From DAOTXK01 sp034435395 (lineage in GTDB: Bacteria > Chloroflexota > Anaerolineae > Aggregatilineales > Ch27), in the NCBI GenBank assembly GCA_034435395.1, contig DAOTXK010000332.1, positions 1-6,052 on the forward strand: a DNA stretch of 6,052 bases, given 5' to 3'. The notes beneath the pieces are model-generated. The model saw only the letters and a program-made list of their open reading frames with translations, made no database searches and had not been told where the DNA came from. Position numbers and translations under genes: made by a program. Positions 5,531 through 6,052 of the stretch are shown here, in pieces (within the stretch, counting starts at the first letter, position 1; the number at the start of each line of letters is the position of its first letter).

Positions 5531-6004
5531 ATGACGGAACAGGATATCATTTTTAAGCCGGTGGCCGGTTTGCGCGTGCTCTCCACCCGCCAGGTGGTGC
5601 GGGACATCCCGGCGCTGTTTTACGCGGCAGCGGAGGCCCTGCACCGCCACCGGGTCCCCTACCGGGAGGGCCGGTGGATCGCGCTGTACCATGACGAAGG
5701 CTTCGACCGGGTGGACCTGGAAGTCGGCGTGGTCGTGCCTGATGACTACGGCGAGCCGGTGCCGCTGGCGGGCGGCGGCCAGATGACCGTGCGCGAGCTG
5801 CCCCCGGTCCGGCGGATGGCCTGCCTCACCCATCGCGGCGGATACAACGACCTCTGCTGGACCTACCGATCGTTCTGGCGGTGGCTGGAGGAGCGGGGCT
5901 ATCGCGTCTGCGGCCCCAGCCGCGAGGTATACCTGAATCTGGCGGTAGAAGTGGACGACGACGAGCGCCTGACGGAACTCCAGTTTGAGGTGGCGGAAGG
6001 ATAG
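5531..6004 (+). CDS. GyrI-like small-molecule-binding domain protein
   Basis: A 157-residue protein that is essentially a single GyrI-like (AraC/MerR effector-binding type) domain, normal length for stand-alone members. Seen: an N-terminal strand with VAGLRVLSTR (11-20), a helix around 25-40, RWIALYHDEGF (48-58), DLEVGVVV (62-69), then the second half of the pseudo-repeat with VRELPPVRRMACLTHRGGYNDL (87-108), WRWLEERGY (116-124) and GPSREVYLN (128-136). No helix-turn-helix, signal peptide or membrane segment is present, so it is not itself an obvious transcription factor. Family members bind hydrophobic or toxic small molecules, some hydrolyse them, and E. coli GyrI (SbmC) inhibits DNA gyrase and protects against gyrase poisons. 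The LexA-type palindrome over its promoter suggests DNA-damage induction, like E. coli sbmC. The family is broad, so gyrase inhibition is not implied by similarity alone. An alternative start at 5474 would add 19 residues. Confidence 0.82.
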   Translation: MTEQDIIFKPVAGLRVLSTRQVVRDIPALFYAAAEALHRHRVPYREGRWIALYHDEGFDRVDLEVGVVVPDDYGEPVPLAGGGQMTVRELPPVRRMACLTHRGGYNDLCWTYRSFWRWLEERGYRVCGPSREVYLNLAVEVDDDERLTELQFEVAEG

Positions 6005-6052
6005 GTGAGCGGACGTGGGCGGGGACCGGCGGGTATGGGGCGAGGGCATATG

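Noticed and set aside
5507..6049. A 180-codon minus-strand frame opposite the GyrI-like gene.
   Set aside because: No family resemblance and R/P/H/A-rich shadow composition; the plus-strand frame has the GyrI-like domain pattern.
6005..6052. Possible start of a further plus-strand gene: GTG directly after the stop of the GyrI-like gene, also ATG at 6035 and at 6050, all in one open frame.
   Set aside because: Only 16 codons are visible, G/R-rich, with no family signal. GGAAGGA just ahead could serve the GTG, but the evidence is too thin to call a gene.

Overview
The window is GC-rich throughout, apart from one short AT-rich island near 5440-5475. It carries four protein genes and two regulatory intergenic regions. 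The mix suggests a high-GC, non-proteobacterial bacterium, and my best guess is Chloroflexota: a Clostridium/Cellvibrio-type cellobiose phosphorylase, a bacterial glycerol-1-phosphate dehydrogenase, a GAAC-N4-GTTC LexA-type box and a CebR/CelR-type operator. That assignment is inference. No rRNA or other taxonomic marker gene is present.

Left block (1-3748, minus strand): two tandem glycoside hydrolase family 94 (GH94) phosphorylase genes. The promoter-proximal gene (1191-3635) is a complete, convincing cellobiose phosphorylase with all expected catalytic residues. The promoter-distal gene (1-1072) is a diverged GH94 paralogue cut off by the window edge after 357 codons. They are separated by 118 bp and probably form one operon. 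A perfect TATAAT lies upstream. Directly downstream of it, at the predicted transcription start, is TGGGAACGCTCCCA, one base away from the TGGGAGCGCTCCCA operator of the cellobiose-responsive LacI-family repressors CebR and CelR. The window therefore suggests both the function and the inducer logic: cellobiose or cello-oligosaccharides relieve repression, and the phosphorylase splits cellobiose into glucose 1-phosphate and glucose.

Middle (3812-5139, plus strand): transcribed divergently from a good sigma-70-type promoter (TTGACT, 17 bp, TATATC) is a 415-residue protein of the sn-glycerol-1-phosphate dehydrogenase (EgsA/AraM) family.

Right block (5140-6052): about 390 bp without a gene. It holds a same-strand array of DnaA-box-like 9-mers (one perfect TTATCCACA, three TTATCCACC, one TTATCCGCC, three weaker). 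The spacings are 21, 32, 21, 43, 33, 21 and 21 bp, all near multiples of the DNA helical repeat. About 75 bp further on is an AT-rich island holding a promoter and a perfect 16-bp palindrome TAGAACATATGTTCTA, a textbook Gram-positive-type LexA/SOS box, placed over the predicted start of a gene for a 157-residue GyrI-like protein. E. coli gyrI (sbmC) is itself an SOS gene, so the arrangement is notable. The DnaA-box array is the most unusual element here. It may be a replication origin, a DnaA reservoir, or a DnaA-dependent control region.
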